Below, piece by piece: positions 10,280-20,077 of a DNA stretch of 64,000 nt; position 1 is the first letter of the stretch; each line of letters starts with the position of its first letter. The position numbers and the translations under genes were made by a program. The DNA comes from Treponema pedis (GTDB taxonomy: Bacteria; Spirochaetota; Spirochaetia; Treponematales; Treponemataceae), in NCBI RefSeq assembly GCF_017161325.1, contig NZ_CP045670.1, forward strand, positions 682,001-746,000, given 5' to 3'. Below the pieces are notes generated by a model. It did no database searches. It was given only the letters and a program-made list of their open reading frames with translations, and was not told the DNA's origin.

Positions 10280-10617
10280 ATGAATTACGATTTTACCGCA
10301 ATACTTGCAAAAAATATAAGAAAGATTAGAAATAAATTAAATATATCGCAAATGGAACTTGCTCTAAGGGCGGGAGTTTCGATTGCTTTTATAAATTCCA
10401 TTGAAAACAGAACAAAAAGTGGGTTTCAGACTAAAAACTTTAACCAAGCTGAGCCGCCGCTTTAGGAGTCTTACCTTATGAGTTGTTTTTAACGGACGAT
10501 ATCAAAAAAGACGACCTTCAGCTAATTGCCGGAAACCATATGGAAATGCTTACTGAAATGCAGGATATTTTAGCCCGATATACAAAAAATATAGATATGG
10601 ACAAACTCCGCCGTTAA
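10280..10617 (+). pseudogene. Frameshifted XRE-family HTH regulator
   Basis: The first frame encodes a typical XRE helix-turn-helix (LAKNIRKIRNKLNISQMELA, GVSIAFINSIENRTK) and stops at 10465. The expected remainder of the same family follows in other frames: KTLTKL, then AAALGVLPYELFLTDDI running to the stop at 10617. At least two small indels near 10420-10455 are needed to join them, so the gene appears broken rather than mis-sequenced once. A DNA-binding fragment of 61 aa could still be made. Confidence 0.75.
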
Positions 10618-10682
10618 ATATATCCGCTTATAGAAGTTAAATTTTAATTTAATTCATTCACCGGTCATTTTAAAAGTATTAC

Positions 10683-11204
10683 CTAAAGCGTATATACTAT
10701 AGGCGGCGTGTATTTTTTAAACAGTTTGCGGCTTTCTCCGTTCAGTTTTCTAAAAAATACAGGGCTTATAGTAAGCCTGCCGTAATAAGGAATCCGTAAT
10801 AAAAGAAAGGCGGAATTTACTTCGTTTCCTAAAATTTGAAAAGAATTCGCTCCGTTTTTAAACGCTTTTCCTATTGCGGCTTCTCCGAAGTGAACAGCCG
10901 CACTTACGGAACAGCTATAACCGCTTTCTTTTATAAAATTCTCACACAGGGTTTTTGCTTTTAAAAGATAAGCCGCCGCATTGTCGATTTCGGTTTTGGG
11001 AAAGGCTGCGATTACGGTATCGCCTTGCGGAATAATTGCAATAGGATTTGCAGGCAAAACCGTTTCTTTAAAAATAGAGTTAAATTCATAAAGAAAATCA
11101 AAAATTTCTTTCGGATTTTTCCCTTTTGCAATTTGCCCGAAACGGTCAATATCGAATACGGCAATTACAAATTCATCATAGATAAGTTCGTTTGTGTTTT
11201 TCAT
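10683..11204 (-). CDS. Divergent class III cyclase-like domain protein
   Basis: A 173-aa single-domain protein. FVIAVFDIDRF and IIPQGDTVIAAF match the two metal-aspartate strands of class III nucleotidyl cyclases, and VHFGEAAIG with ILGNEVNSAFLL matches the later GxxxG...G..VN.A.RL region. Several substrate-selecting residues look changed, and no sensor or membrane domain is attached. It may be an adenylate/guanylate cyclase or a degenerate regulator. It stands alone between the broken XRE gene and the methyltransferase gene. Confidence 0.55.
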   Translation of the reverse strand: MKNTNELIYDEFVIAVFDIDRFGQIAKGKNPKEIFDFLYEFNSIFKETVLPANPIAIIPQGDTVIAAFPKTEIDNAAAYLLKAKTLCENFIKESGYSCSVSAAVHFGEAAIGKAFKNGANSFQILGNEVNSAFLLLRIPYYGRLTISPVFFRKLNGESRKLFKKYTPPIVYTL

Positions 11205-11368
11205 AATTCAGTCCTTAAAAAAATTTCAGCCGGTCTATTTGTAAAAAACACATTAAACGGTTTTTATCTTTAATTATCCGGCAGTCGTCTGAATTATCGC
11301 CGGCCTTAAATATCCGGCAGTTTGTTATACAATAATAAAATATTTTTAAAATCCTGTCAAGGTCTTTA

Positions 11369-12568
11369 TTATTCTTTCGGATTAAAAATATAAAGACAGG
11401 TTTCCATATTTCCGCCGCGTAAAATATGTTTTTTTAAAGCGGCATCCTTATTCTTTTTACAAAAAATTTTTTCAAATTGCGGTTTGTTTGTAATAAATCC
11501 CAATTTCCATTTCGGGAAATTTTCAACTATTCCGCTCATTGAAGTGTACAGTTCAAGAGCTTCTTCCTCACTGCCGAGTCTTTCGCCGTAGGGCGGATTG
11601 GATAACAGTATCCCGAAATCATAAGGAGCTTCAAGATTTATAAAATCGGACTGAATAAAATCGGGGCGTTCAATATGATGAGTTATGCCCGCTTCGGTTA
11701 ATTCCCTTCCCGCAATTATACATGCCCGCTCCGCATTCGCTTTTGAAAGAGAAACAGCCTCTTCCGAAATATCGGAGCCTGTAATTCTTACAAGACAATC
11801 CGTTCTGACGGCCGCTGCCGCCTTACCCTTTTCTTCGGTTAAGATGTTTGCGGACTTCTCAGCTTCAAAACAGGTAAATTTTTCAAAAGCAAAATGCCGC
11901 GCAATTCCCGGAGGAATATTATAAGCGTACCACGCGGCTTCTATAGGTATTGTTCCGGAGCCGCAGAACGCATCATGTAAGGGGATTTTCCGCTTCCACT
12001 GCATCATTTGTAATAAAACCGCCGCAAGGGTTTCGCGCATAGGAGCGGCACCCCCGCTTAATCTATATCCGCGGCGGTAAAGCGGTTCACCGGATAAATC
12101 GAGGCAAACGTAAACGTTGTTATTTTCTATATAAATACGCACGATAAATTTTTCCCCCGATTCCGGAAGAACATGCATATTCCATTTTTTACAAAGCTTT
12201 TCGCAAAGGGCCTTATGCACGATTGACTGCACTGCATGTTCAGAAGACAGTTTTGATTTAAATGTTCGCACCTTATCAATTATAACCCTTGCATCTTTAG
12301 GGAAATAATTATGCCAATCTACCGAAAAAACAATACTGAAAAGGTCATCGAAATTTTCCGCCTTGCCTGCGGTTGCCAACATAAAAATCCTATCCGCCGT
12401 CCGCAAAAAATAATTTGCTTTAAACATTGCTTTAAAAATATCCGTTTCTACGGAAGTAAAAAATACTCTTCCCGGTAAGCGGTTATAAGGTTTAAACCCT
12501 GCAAGTTTCAATTCATTTGTCAAAACGGGCTCCGCTCCGACTGCGCATAAGGCTATAAAGTCATTCAT
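11369..12568 (-). CDS. THUMP-domain rRNA guanine-N2 methyltransferase (RlmL N-domain-like)
   Basis: 399 aa with an N-terminal ferredoxin-like/THUMP region (VKSxL-like FKSKLSSEHAVQSIVHKAL) and a C-terminal SAM-dependent methylase domain. DAFCGSGTIPIEAAWYA is motif I and LLSNPPYGERLG is the NPPY catalytic motif of N2-guanine methylases. Size and layout fit the 23S rRNA m2G methyltransferase family (RlmL N-half, YpsC/YwbD type). It is the last recognisable core gene before the cassette array. Confidence 0.85.
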   Translation of the reverse strand: MNDFIALCAVGAEPVLTNELKLAGFKPYNRLPGRVFFTSVETDIFKAMFKANYFLRTADRIFMLATAGKAENFDDLFSIVFSVDWHNYFPKDARVIIDKVRTFKSKLSSEHAVQSIVHKALCEKLCKKWNMHVLPESGEKFIVRIYIENNNVYVCLDLSGEPLYRRGYRLSGGAAPMRETLAAVLLQMMQWKRKIPLHDAFCGSGTIPIEAAWYAYNIPPGIARHFAFEKFTCFEAEKSANILTEEKGKAAAAVRTDCLVRITGSDISEEAVSLSKANAERACIIAGRELTEAGITHHIERPDFIQSDFINLEAPYDFGILLSNPPYGERLGSEEEALELYTSMSGIVENFPKWKLGFITNKPQFEKIFCKKNKDAALKKHILRGGNMETCLYIFNPKE

Positions 12569-12639
12569 AAGATAAGCAGTATACTAAAAAAGTGCCTCTT
12601 TGAAAATAAGCATGGCTTTAACATAAAAGAAAAAAGTTA

Positions 12640-12895
12640 AAATAATTATGGTAGAAGGGGTATTTTTTGAAAAATAAGAATACAGTAGAGAAGATTGGAA
12701 AGTAAAATATTCATTAACCTGAATACTTACAGCAGTATACGATATAAGTTCGGTTTAAATGAGCATTTATATGATTAGAGAGTTTGCAAGGTTTAAAGAA
12801 ATATAGTTTAAACAGACCGTCAATTTAAAACTACCCAATGGACGACCTGTTTATAATGAGGTTCAAAGAATAAGTTGGGGAAGAGATTGAAGAAT
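12640..12895 (+). pseudogene. Decayed coding remnant beside the array end
   Basis: No intact frame exists, but short frames of protein-like composition can be read, notably MSIYMIREFARFKE, a stop, then KLPNGRPVYNEVQRISWG ending just before the orphan CRISPR-like repeat. I do not recognise the parent gene. The minus strand of the stretch 12807-12850 can fold into an 11-12 bp hairpin (AACAGGTCGTC with GACGGTCTGTT, two wobble pairs), so an RNA is an alternative reading. Confidence 0.35.
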
Positions 12896-12933
12896 GTTGT
12901 GATTTGATTTCTTTTTAAAAAAAGCGGGATAAT
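12896..12933. repeat. Orphan degenerate copy of the CRISPR repeat
   Basis: The first 26 bases are identical to the repeat of the array at 63478, and the end diverges: two extra A and CGGGATAAT where the array has TGATATAAT. It is a solitary copy with no spacer-repeat unit on either side and abuts the last attC. It could be the last repeat of a lost array, or a tracrRNA anti-repeat if transcribed on the minus strand. Confidence 0.8.
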
Positions 12934-12935
12934 AT

Positions 12936-12995
12936 TTCAGACATTTGCTTAACCTTACATTGCATAGCAATATCATGTTGAAGCTGGTGTTAGGT
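12936..12995 (-). repeat. Integron attC site A (array end, degenerate)
   Basis: The outer core reads GTTAGGT at 12989-12995, with the arm GTTGAAGCTGGT and its partner GCTTAACCT on the far side. The distal core is degenerate (no clear RYYYAAC around 12937), as expected for the terminal site. The stop codon of the upstream gene lies inside the core. Confidence 0.7.
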
Positions 12996-13423
12996 TACAT
13001 TATTCTTTCTTACGTTAATTAAAAAATTATATAGTTCTTTGCCAAATTCTTTGATTATTTTAATACTATCTTCATCATCTGTTAATAAGATACTGTCATG
13101 ATAATGATTAAACATATAAGAATCCAAAGTATTATTTTTATTCAGAGATTTATTTTCTTTAATAAATTTTTCGATATGAATAAGTATATAATTTAAAGTA
13201 CCTATAGGAAAAGATTTTGCAAATTCAGCTATAAAAATCTTTTTTATGATTTCTATTTCATTATCTGAAAATATTTGTCTCAAATTAATTTTTTTTTGAT
13301 GAAGCAAATTTATTTAAAAGCCGTATAAAGTGTTTACCAAATGAACTATATCCATCATTTATAGTTAGATCAGTAAAAACTGAAGTCATATCAAAAATTC
13401 CAGGATAAAATTGAGTAATAGTT
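12990..13423 (-). pseudogene. 5'-truncated, frameshifted hypothetical cassette gene
   Basis: An open frame of 105 aa (12990-13307) ends in NNVT with its TAA supplied by the attC core. Upstream, another frame reads FYPGIFDMTSVF to LLNKFASSKK and runs into the first across an A9 tract at 13288-13298, so a single-base indel there explains the break. Nothing in frame continues beyond about 13423, so the 5' end is missing, possibly through the event that left the IS30 fragment. The family is not recognised. Confidence 0.5.
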
Positions 13424-13562
13424 TATTATTTTTTTAATTCTTTTATTTATAAAAGAATTATTAGCCTCTAAGAGAAAAAAATACACAAAATGTAAAACAT
13501 TTTCCCTTATTTTCATTAATATTTAATTTTTCTAATTTATTATAAAAAAGAAAATAAATAAA

Positions 13563-13711
13563 AGATGTAATAAAGGAACTTCTTTTGAAAATATTAAAAA
13601 TGACAGGCTTGACAAAGTTACAGATCTGATTAATAATAGACCTAGGGAATCACTGAATTACAGAACGCCGGCAGAAGTCTTTTGTGGTAGCACAGTTGCA
13701 CCTCATACTTG
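13563..13711 (+). mobile_element. C-terminal fragment of an IS30-family transposase
   Basis: The plus strand encodes KGTSFENIKN, then LDKVTDLINNRPRESLNY and RTPAEVFCGSTVAPHT before a stop. The pattern LNNRPRK.L.Y.TP.EVF is the standard C-terminus of IS30 transposases. Only about 49 residues remain; no start, no catalytic DDE core and no inverted repeats are visible, so this is a dead relic inside the array. It may have removed an attC site, since none is found between 12995 and 17944. Confidence 0.75.
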
Positions 13712-13813
13712 AATGGGCGATTATTAAAGACAAAAGAAAACTTTATAAAGTAAAGTCGGCTCCTTTTCCTATAAAGCAAGTTAACAAGGCATATTCCATC
13801 AGCTCTATTTGTA

Positions 13814-15376
13814 TTAGCACACCTTTATCTGATTCTGATCAATACAATAAATTTTATCAAACAACTGAGCTGTAGACGTTCTGTTTGTAACCGCAATTAC
13901 AGTCAAGTCCTTATATGATAAAAGATGTTTGACGATTTTTGTTTCTATTGCAGAATCAACACTACGAGAAAATTCATCCAGGAGAATAATTGGAGCTTCA
14001 GAATTATAAACAAGACTGCGAACGAGTGCCAAGCGCATATTCTCACCGTCAGAAATGGTCATTTGATTCATATCGATTTTTGTATCAAAACCATTTGGCA
14101 AACTACTAAAAAAACTGTTTAATTCAAATTCACTACAAAGCTTTTCAACCTTTTCTCTATTTATATCAAAATCTTTATTAAATGTTAAATTTGTTTTTAG
14201 AGAAAGATTGAATAGATGAGGTTTACTCCACACCGCTGTAACAAGCTCCGGACATGTATGAGCAATTATCTTTAAGAGGGTAGACTTTCCGGAACCATTT
14301 TGACCTGTAATAGCGACCTTTTCACCTTTTGCTATTTTTAAACATGCATTATCAAAGATAGTCTTCTCAGCTGTTTTATATTGAATATTTTGCAAATCCA
14401 AAATTGTATTACCATGTATTTGTTGTTTTTCTAAAGAGTACTCTGCTTTATTTTTTGTATTTAAAAAATCAATATGCCGGCTAACACTGGATGAAAGAGT
14501 TTTTATATCAATAATTCCATGTATAATATTATTTGAGACCGAAGATATTATTGAACTTACAAACATAATATTTGCAATATCAGAAATTAAAATATAATCT
14601 GAAACTGAATATAAAAATAGAACACCGAGCATTTGCATTATTAATGACTTTAACTGAGTTATCATGCTAACTACTTTTTCCAAGTTAGACATTTTTACAT
14701 TGACATTTAATTCTTTTCTATTTTTTTCATCAATAAGATACGCACAAACCTCATCTGCTGCATTTAGCTTCACAGACACAATTGCATCAAAAACATCTTG
14801 GGTTATAATTTGTGACTCCAATCCGTTCTCATCAATTTCTTGTCTATAGCTTTCAAATTTTTTGCGAGAAATAAATAAAAACACGTCTAATCCAATTGAT
14901 ATGGCAACTAAAAATAACGCAAACGGAGAAACCAAAAAAAGAATTGTCGATACCGTTATAAAAATTAACATATCTGAAAAAAGGCTGATCCTTGCAAAAT
15001 AAAAAGAAATAATAGTTTGCGGTAAACTCATAATTGAAAAAATGCCGCCACCGGCTTGTGAGTTTCCAAATATTACCGAAGAATCATTGGTACATTTCTT
15101 GAAACTCTTTTGCATAATTTTTGATAACGGTTGAAACATTAAATATTTTTCGCCCAATAAATTAAGACTAATTGTCAATGCCGAATATATAAACATTGTA
15201 ATAGCAGTACATGCTAAATATATAAATTGATTTTGATTAGTAAATATTCTCGATACAAATGCATTTGTTGCAAGAACTATAGCTGATAAAATATGCAGAA
15301 CAAAAATACACAGCACAATCAGTTTCTTATCATTATAATATAATTTTTTATATTTTTTAATATAGCTTGTTTTCAT
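13814..15376 (-). CDS. ABC exporter half-transporter B (fused membrane and ATPase domains)
   Basis: 520 aa: an N-terminal six-helix type-1 exporter domain followed by an ATPase with Walker A GQNGSGKSTLLK, signature SDGENMRLALV (altered from LSGGQ) and Walker B IILLDEFSRS. No N-terminal C39 peptidase domain is present. AGGAGGG precedes the ATG. It starts 8 bases after the partner gene, so the two most likely form a heterodimer. With the lipoprotein gene upstream this looks like a small export or self-protection cassette; the substrate is unknown. Confidence 0.8.
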   Translation of the reverse strand: MKTSYIKKYKKLYYNDKKLIVLCIFVLHILSAIVLATNAFVSRIFTNQNQFIYLACTAITMFIYSALTISLNLLGEKYLMFQPLSKIMQKSFKKCTNDSSVIFGNSQAGGGIFSIMSLPQTIISFYFARISLFSDMLIFITVSTILFLVSPFALFLVAISIGLDVFLFISRKKFESYRQEIDENGLESQIITQDVFDAIVSVKLNAADEVCAYLIDEKNRKELNVNVKMSNLEKVVSMITQLKSLIMQMLGVLFLYSVSDYILISDIANIMFVSSIISSVSNNIIHGIIDIKTLSSSVSRHIDFLNTKNKAEYSLEKQQIHGNTILDLQNIQYKTAEKTIFDNACLKIAKGEKVAITGQNGSGKSTLLKIIAHTCPELVTAVWSKPHLFNLSLKTNLTFNKDFDINREKVEKLCSEFELNSFFSSLPNGFDTKIDMNQMTISDGENMRLALVRSLVYNSEAPIILLDEFSRSVDSAIETKIVKHLLSYKDLTVIAVTNRTSTAQLFDKIYCIDQNQIKVC

Positions 15377-15384
15377 ATACCCTC

Positions 15385-17064
15385 CTATTTTGCATCTTCT
15401 GTATTGCCTATTTGGTGAGAATAAAATTCTTTTACCTCATCAGCATTCAAGGCTTGTTTCATTGGCATATCAAGCCCAATTGTGTTTCCCTTTAAATAAA
15501 TAAGCCTATTAAAATATTTTGTCGTTGTATAGTTATGACTTATTGCAATAATTGCTTTTACCGTTTGCCCTGCAAATGTTAGAATAATTTTTTCAATTTC
15601 CGCAGTCATTCCGGAAGTTGCTTCATCTAAAAATAGAACTTGTGGTTGTGCAAACACACAGCGTAAAATAGAAATCACTTCGCATTCACCATCAGAAACT
15701 TCATCAGAGCTAATTACACTATTTAAATCTGCAAGCCGCGGCATATACTTTAAAATCCCCATTTTTTCCAATTGGCCTTTAATTTCAGTTTCAGAAAGAG
15801 AATTATTGAATTGAAGGTTTTCTAAAATAGAACCTTTTATAACATAACCTTTTACATCACAATATCCGGTGCGTTTTCTCATTGCCTGTAAGTCAACAGC
15901 CGCCATGTCTACACCGCCGATTGTCAGCGAGCCTGTACACGGGTAATCAACACCCATAAGTGCATTTAATAAAACAGACTTGCCGGTACCGCTTCCTCCA
16001 ATGATTAACACTTTTTCTCCACCATGTATATTTAAGTTGAATTTATTAATCAATGTCTTTTCTCTAAGCGTAACTGAAAAATCAGTAAGTTTGTACTTAA
16101 ATATTTCAAATTTTGTATTTCCGGTTTGTTCATCAGGCATTTCAAAAAGCTCTTGAAGAGGCTCTTGAGCAATTTTTATATTTCTATAAATCTGCTTTAG
16201 CAAAAAAAGATTATACAGATTTGGTATCATAAGTGTTAAAAAATAAAAACTAATAAAAAAACTTGAATCTGTTGCATTATTAAAACAGCTATAAACTAAT
16301 ATAGCAAGCAGCGGAATAATGCGTTGAGAATTTACGAATACAAGTTGTTGTAATCTTTGAGTTTTTGAAACCGCATATAAACCATTCATTGTTAAATTAT
16401 CAAAATCAGTTTTAAATTTATTTTGAAAAAATGGAAAAATGTTATTTGTAGATATATCCAACGCTCCCGTTAAAACATCCTTTAACTCTCTAAAAGTTTT
16501 TGGAAAAAGTTGATTTACATTTCTTTTTATATTTTGTATTTTTTTTAAATATACAAGATGAACAATGATTGAAGGTATTGAAAAAACTAGGAATAGCAGT
16601 GTGAGCCAAAAATTTTTATAAAAAAGAAAAGCAAGAATAATTGCAGTTAATAAGCTTTGCGATACATTTTCAAAAAAAGCAATCGTATGAGATATGGAAC
16701 TAGCAGAAAACTGATAAATTGATGAGACAATATCCCCTGCGTTGTGTTCATAAAAAAATGAAAACGGCAAACTAAAATATTTTTGTATAATTTTATTTTG
16801 CATTTTCAGTGCAGATTTTTTAAAAAACCGCGAGCTCAACATTAGCTTAAAAACTATTTGAAATATAAAAAAAGTTAAGATCAGGCCTGCTGTTTTTAAA
16901 ACTTCCAAAAATTTCAGATTCCCTAAACTTGCCTCAGTCGCAATTTTTGAAATCATATTCGAAGAAACAATCGTAAAATAAAAATTTACACAACCAAATA
17001 AAATTAAAAGAAGTAAAAAATACTTATTTAACTTAAAAATATCAGACGAATAATTCTTTTTCAT
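15385..17064 (-). CDS. ABC exporter half-transporter A (fused membrane and ATPase domains)
   Basis: 559 aa with an N-terminal transmembrane exporter domain (first helix FLLLLILFGCVNFYFTIV) and a C-terminal ATPase: Walker A GGSGTGKSVLLN, signature SDGECEVISIL and Walker B VLFLDEATSG. The degenerate signatures in both halves suggest one composite degenerate ATP site, common in heterodimeric exporters. It starts four bases after the lipoprotein tail frame ends, so the three are one operon. No peptidase domain and no adjacent small precursor peptide were found. Confidence 0.8.
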   Translation of the reverse strand: MKKNYSSDIFKLNKYFLLLLILFGCVNFYFTIVSSNMISKIATEASLGNLKFLEVLKTAGLILTFFIFQIVFKLMLSSRFFKKSALKMQNKIIQKYFSLPFSFFYEHNAGDIVSSIYQFSASSISHTIAFFENVSQSLLTAIILAFLFYKNFWLTLLFLVFSIPSIIVHLVYLKKIQNIKRNVNQLFPKTFRELKDVLTGALDISTNNIFPFFQNKFKTDFDNLTMNGLYAVSKTQRLQQLVFVNSQRIIPLLAILVYSCFNNATDSSFFISFYFLTLMIPNLYNLFLLKQIYRNIKIAQEPLQELFEMPDEQTGNTKFEIFKYKLTDFSVTLREKTLINKFNLNIHGGEKVLIIGGSGTGKSVLLNALMGVDYPCTGSLTIGGVDMAAVDLQAMRKRTGYCDVKGYVIKGSILENLQFNNSLSETEIKGQLEKMGILKYMPRLADLNSVISSDEVSDGECEVISILRCVFAQPQVLFLDEATSGMTAEIEKIILTFAGQTVKAIIAISHNYTTTKYFNRLIYLKGNTIGLDMPMKQALNADEVKEFYSHQIGNTEDAK

Positions 17065-17068
17065 AGAC

Positions 17069-17910
17069 TTACCTTGGCCCTTTCGTATAGAATTTATTAA
17101 TTTCTTTCTTCGATTGATCGATAAACAGATTAAGCAATTTTGATCTATACCTCTTTTTCCTGTTTGAAATATTTATTAACAACTCATAGTAAGAGTCTGT
17201 TTGTGAACAATCTAATAATGAACACAAAGCATTCAACACCCTTTTGTATTCAGAATTATATTCTTTTAACATACAAATATGTAATAAAAATTTTGCATAA
17301 AAAAAAGGATTTTCCGGATCAACCTCCAACATAAATCTGTCATGAATAATTGCCTGCTCAATATAACCGTCATGCGAAAAAAAGGACGAACTCCCAATAT
17401 ATGGAAGTATATCAATATCATTATACAATATCGAATTATTTAAATAAGGTCTAATAGAAGCCAAATTTTTTTTATAATTTCATTTCTATTATCTTCCGAT
17501 ATATGAATATAATTCCAAAAATCTTTAGCACTATCTGTTTTCCTTTGTATATTTTCATACATTACAGTATCAAAATAAGCATCGAACATTTGATACATGT
17601 CGATGAGCATACAAATAGCAATATCACCCTCTGTCATCGGACAAACCAAATTGGGAATACAATATTTTGTTTCTTTTATTGATTTGACTTTTTCAAGTAA
17701 ATAAGTTGTATTATCATGATTTTCTATTATTTTTAAGTAATCACCGTCTAGTGATTCTGTAGGGGTTAAATCAGCTGTTTTTAATATAATATATTTTTCA
17801 TTAGATGTTTTCTGCACGAAACTTTCAAATAAATCATTTGCAGATTTTTCTTTACAAGAAATAAGAGTAATAGAAAATATAAAAAAGAATAACATTATTT
17901 TTACTTTCAC
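17069..17910 (-). pseudogene. Frameshifted lipoprotein at the head of the ABC exporter operon
   Basis: The upstream frame starts at a GTG (17910) six bases after AAGGAAG and encodes a lipoprotein signal ending ITLISC, then 130 residues to a stop at 17440. The second frame (17069-17464) continues naturally as KKNLASIRPYLNN. The switch falls on an A8 tract (17466-17473); one extra A would join them into about 279 aa. It could be a real pseudogene, an assembly error, or a slip-strand contingency switch. The ATG at 17952 overlaps attC B and is not a credible start. The family is unrecognised; a secreted immunity protein for the exported product is one guess. Confidence 0.6.
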
Positions 17911-17943
17911 AAATTCTTCCTTTTGCTGCCAACCGGACAGTCC

Positions 17944-18012
17944 ACTTAACATTCGCTTAGCCTGCTTTTGCGGGCTTGTCCCGCAATGTCAGCGTTGAAG
18001 CGGGTGTTAGGT
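17944..18012 (-). repeat. Integron attC site B
   Basis: Outer cores ACTTAAC (17944-17950) and GTTAGGT (18006-18012) fit RYYYAAC and GTTRRRY. Imperfect arms ATTCGCTTAGCCTG and GTTGAAGCGGGT follow, with a TTGCGGG/CCCGCAA apex hairpin. The TAA of the DUF2075 gene falls inside the core. Confidence 0.9.
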
Positions 18013-19976
18013 GATTTCTTGTATTCCAATTTTCTTAAAATATTCATATGTTCCATCATAGAATGATGACAGTCGTGTATAGTCTTCATCATCTCCTTCA
18101 GGAATTACAATGATAATACCTTGTCTTGCCCGTGTAAGTAGTACTCTATATGCATTTTTTAAATATTGTCTTGCTTCTGTACTATTCACTTCTTGCCATG
18201 AACTACCTTTGAAATGTTTTAGTTCCCAATCTCCAGCCATATATCTTAAATCAGCATCCCAGATAAGGCAGACCCAATCAAGTTCCAATCCTTGCACATC
18301 AAATTCAGTAGCAACATCTTCTAGGTAAAATGAAGAACGAACATCATCTTTTGGGTTCAAAAACCAATAAACTGGATTAATTGAAGCCCTTACATTATAA
18401 CCGATTGGTTTTAGCCTTACTGCACCGGAACTAGCTACGATACCATATCTTTCTGTTCCTCTTGCTTGTTTTTTTATCCATCGCTTTGCAGCATTAATAT
18501 TTCTACTCATTACAAATGGATATGTTTTTGATATAGTTTCATAATGTTTTTGTGACATTGCATAATCGTTATCTAACATGCTTTTAACAAATGCTGCTAC
18601 TTTTTCAGATCTAAATGATCGAATCGAGACTGATAAATGAAGATCATTATTGATATATAGCTTGTTTGATGTAATATTACATAATATGTCATTACCCTGT
18701 GTATATTCACTGTCTGTTAATTTATTTGATACATATACATCCCAATTACTATATGATTTTGAGATAGCTCTAAGCCATTCTTGAATGCCTGCTTCTCCAG
18801 TATTTATTTCTTGTCCACCACCAATTAAGCAAATAATAACAGCCCAACCTTTATGTCGATTCATTACGCCTATCAAGAACTCTGGTTCAGATTGGTTAAA
18901 ATGAGCTTTTCCCTTTTTAGTTTTCATAAACTTTGATGTTTGCTCAAGAGTCCATGCCCTTTGAGCTTCATCAAAAACTACAATTTTTTCAATTGGAGGA
19001 TTGGTCGATTCAATTGCGTCATCTCTGAAATGATGAATATTCTGAATAAATGCTTTTGTCTTTGAAAGAATCGCCGTTTTTTTTATTTTTTCCCCTTTCG
19101 TTTTTGAAGTACTCACCTCATTTCGTGCTAGAGCTTCTCTTAACACATCAACTAACGGACCATTTCCTGAAAGAAAAACCGCATGGTCTGTTTCATCACT
19201 GTTATGCCAGCTATTTGCTAAATTTAACCCGGCAAGAGTTTTTCCAGCACCTGGAACTCCTGTCAAAAAACAAATAGCTTTTGAATTAGAAGATTTCGCG
19301 TTTTGAATTATTTGATGTATCGCATTTGCAGTTTTTGAAAGGTTAATTGCTCCCGAATCCGATCTGGATATTTCTTCAACCTTATGACCTTGGTAAAGGG
19401 CTTGTGCAGCCTCAATTATTGTAGGAGTAGGCTTATACTGAGCATTAACCCAATCCTCTAATGATATTTCTACTTCTGAATATTTTTTTCCGACTAACGT
19501 TATTACCGCCGGTAGCTTTTCCGGTTGTAAACAAATAGAATTTGCAACAAAATCCTTATCAAACTTAATTTATAATTTACACTTTTTTGCTTCTGTTGCT
19601 ATTAAAATAGGAATTATTTTTCTTCTATGACTTCCTTCATGAAAGTTTTTTAAGTCAAGAGCATAATCAACAACCTGATCAATTCCGCTATTATGAAAGA
19701 CCTCTGAACCTACTTTGAATTCAATGACAAAAATACACCCATAAGAAAGTATTATGCAATCAACACGCCTTCCCATTCTGGGAATACTAAATTCAAATAA
19801 TATGCTGCCTCGAATATTAGCAAGAAGCTTATGCAATAACTCTATTTGAGTAATCCAAGATAATTTTTGTTGATCACCTAATGGAAACTCGTTGTTTTAA
19901 CTATTTCACCCAAAATTTCTTCTTTATATTTATTTATAAAACTATCAATTGAATCACAGTAATAACATCTCTTCAT
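18007..19976 (-). pseudogene. DUF2075-type nuclease-helicase, broken by one frameshift and one stop
   Basis: Read from the ATG at 19976 (AGGAGA five bases upstream) the gene begins MKRCYYCDSIDSF, shifts frame near 19888-19895, resumes as EFPLGDQQKLSW and passes a PD-(D/E)XK-like patch (IPRMGRRVD, VIEFKVG). It then meets an in-frame TAA just after KKCKL (about 19570) and continues in the same frame to LTGVPGAGKTLAGLNLANSW (Walker A), VVFDEAQRAW (Walker B) and the helicase C-terminus FDVQGLELDW / VLLTRARQG. The intact family is about 640 aa and is associated with phage defence. A 419-aa C-terminal half could still be translated. Confidence 0.8.
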
Positions 19977-20077
19977 AATATCTCCTATTTTGTTGGAAAA
20001 ATAAGTGCAACAATCGTATCTTAAAATGAGGTAATTATTGCATTGTAAATATCATAATCTCTCAAAGAATATGAATT

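Noticed and set aside
17065-17069. A RiPP precursor for the ABC pair at 13.8-17.1 kb
   Set aside because: I searched the region around the exporter genes and found no small frame with a ribosome binding site, and no maturase is present.
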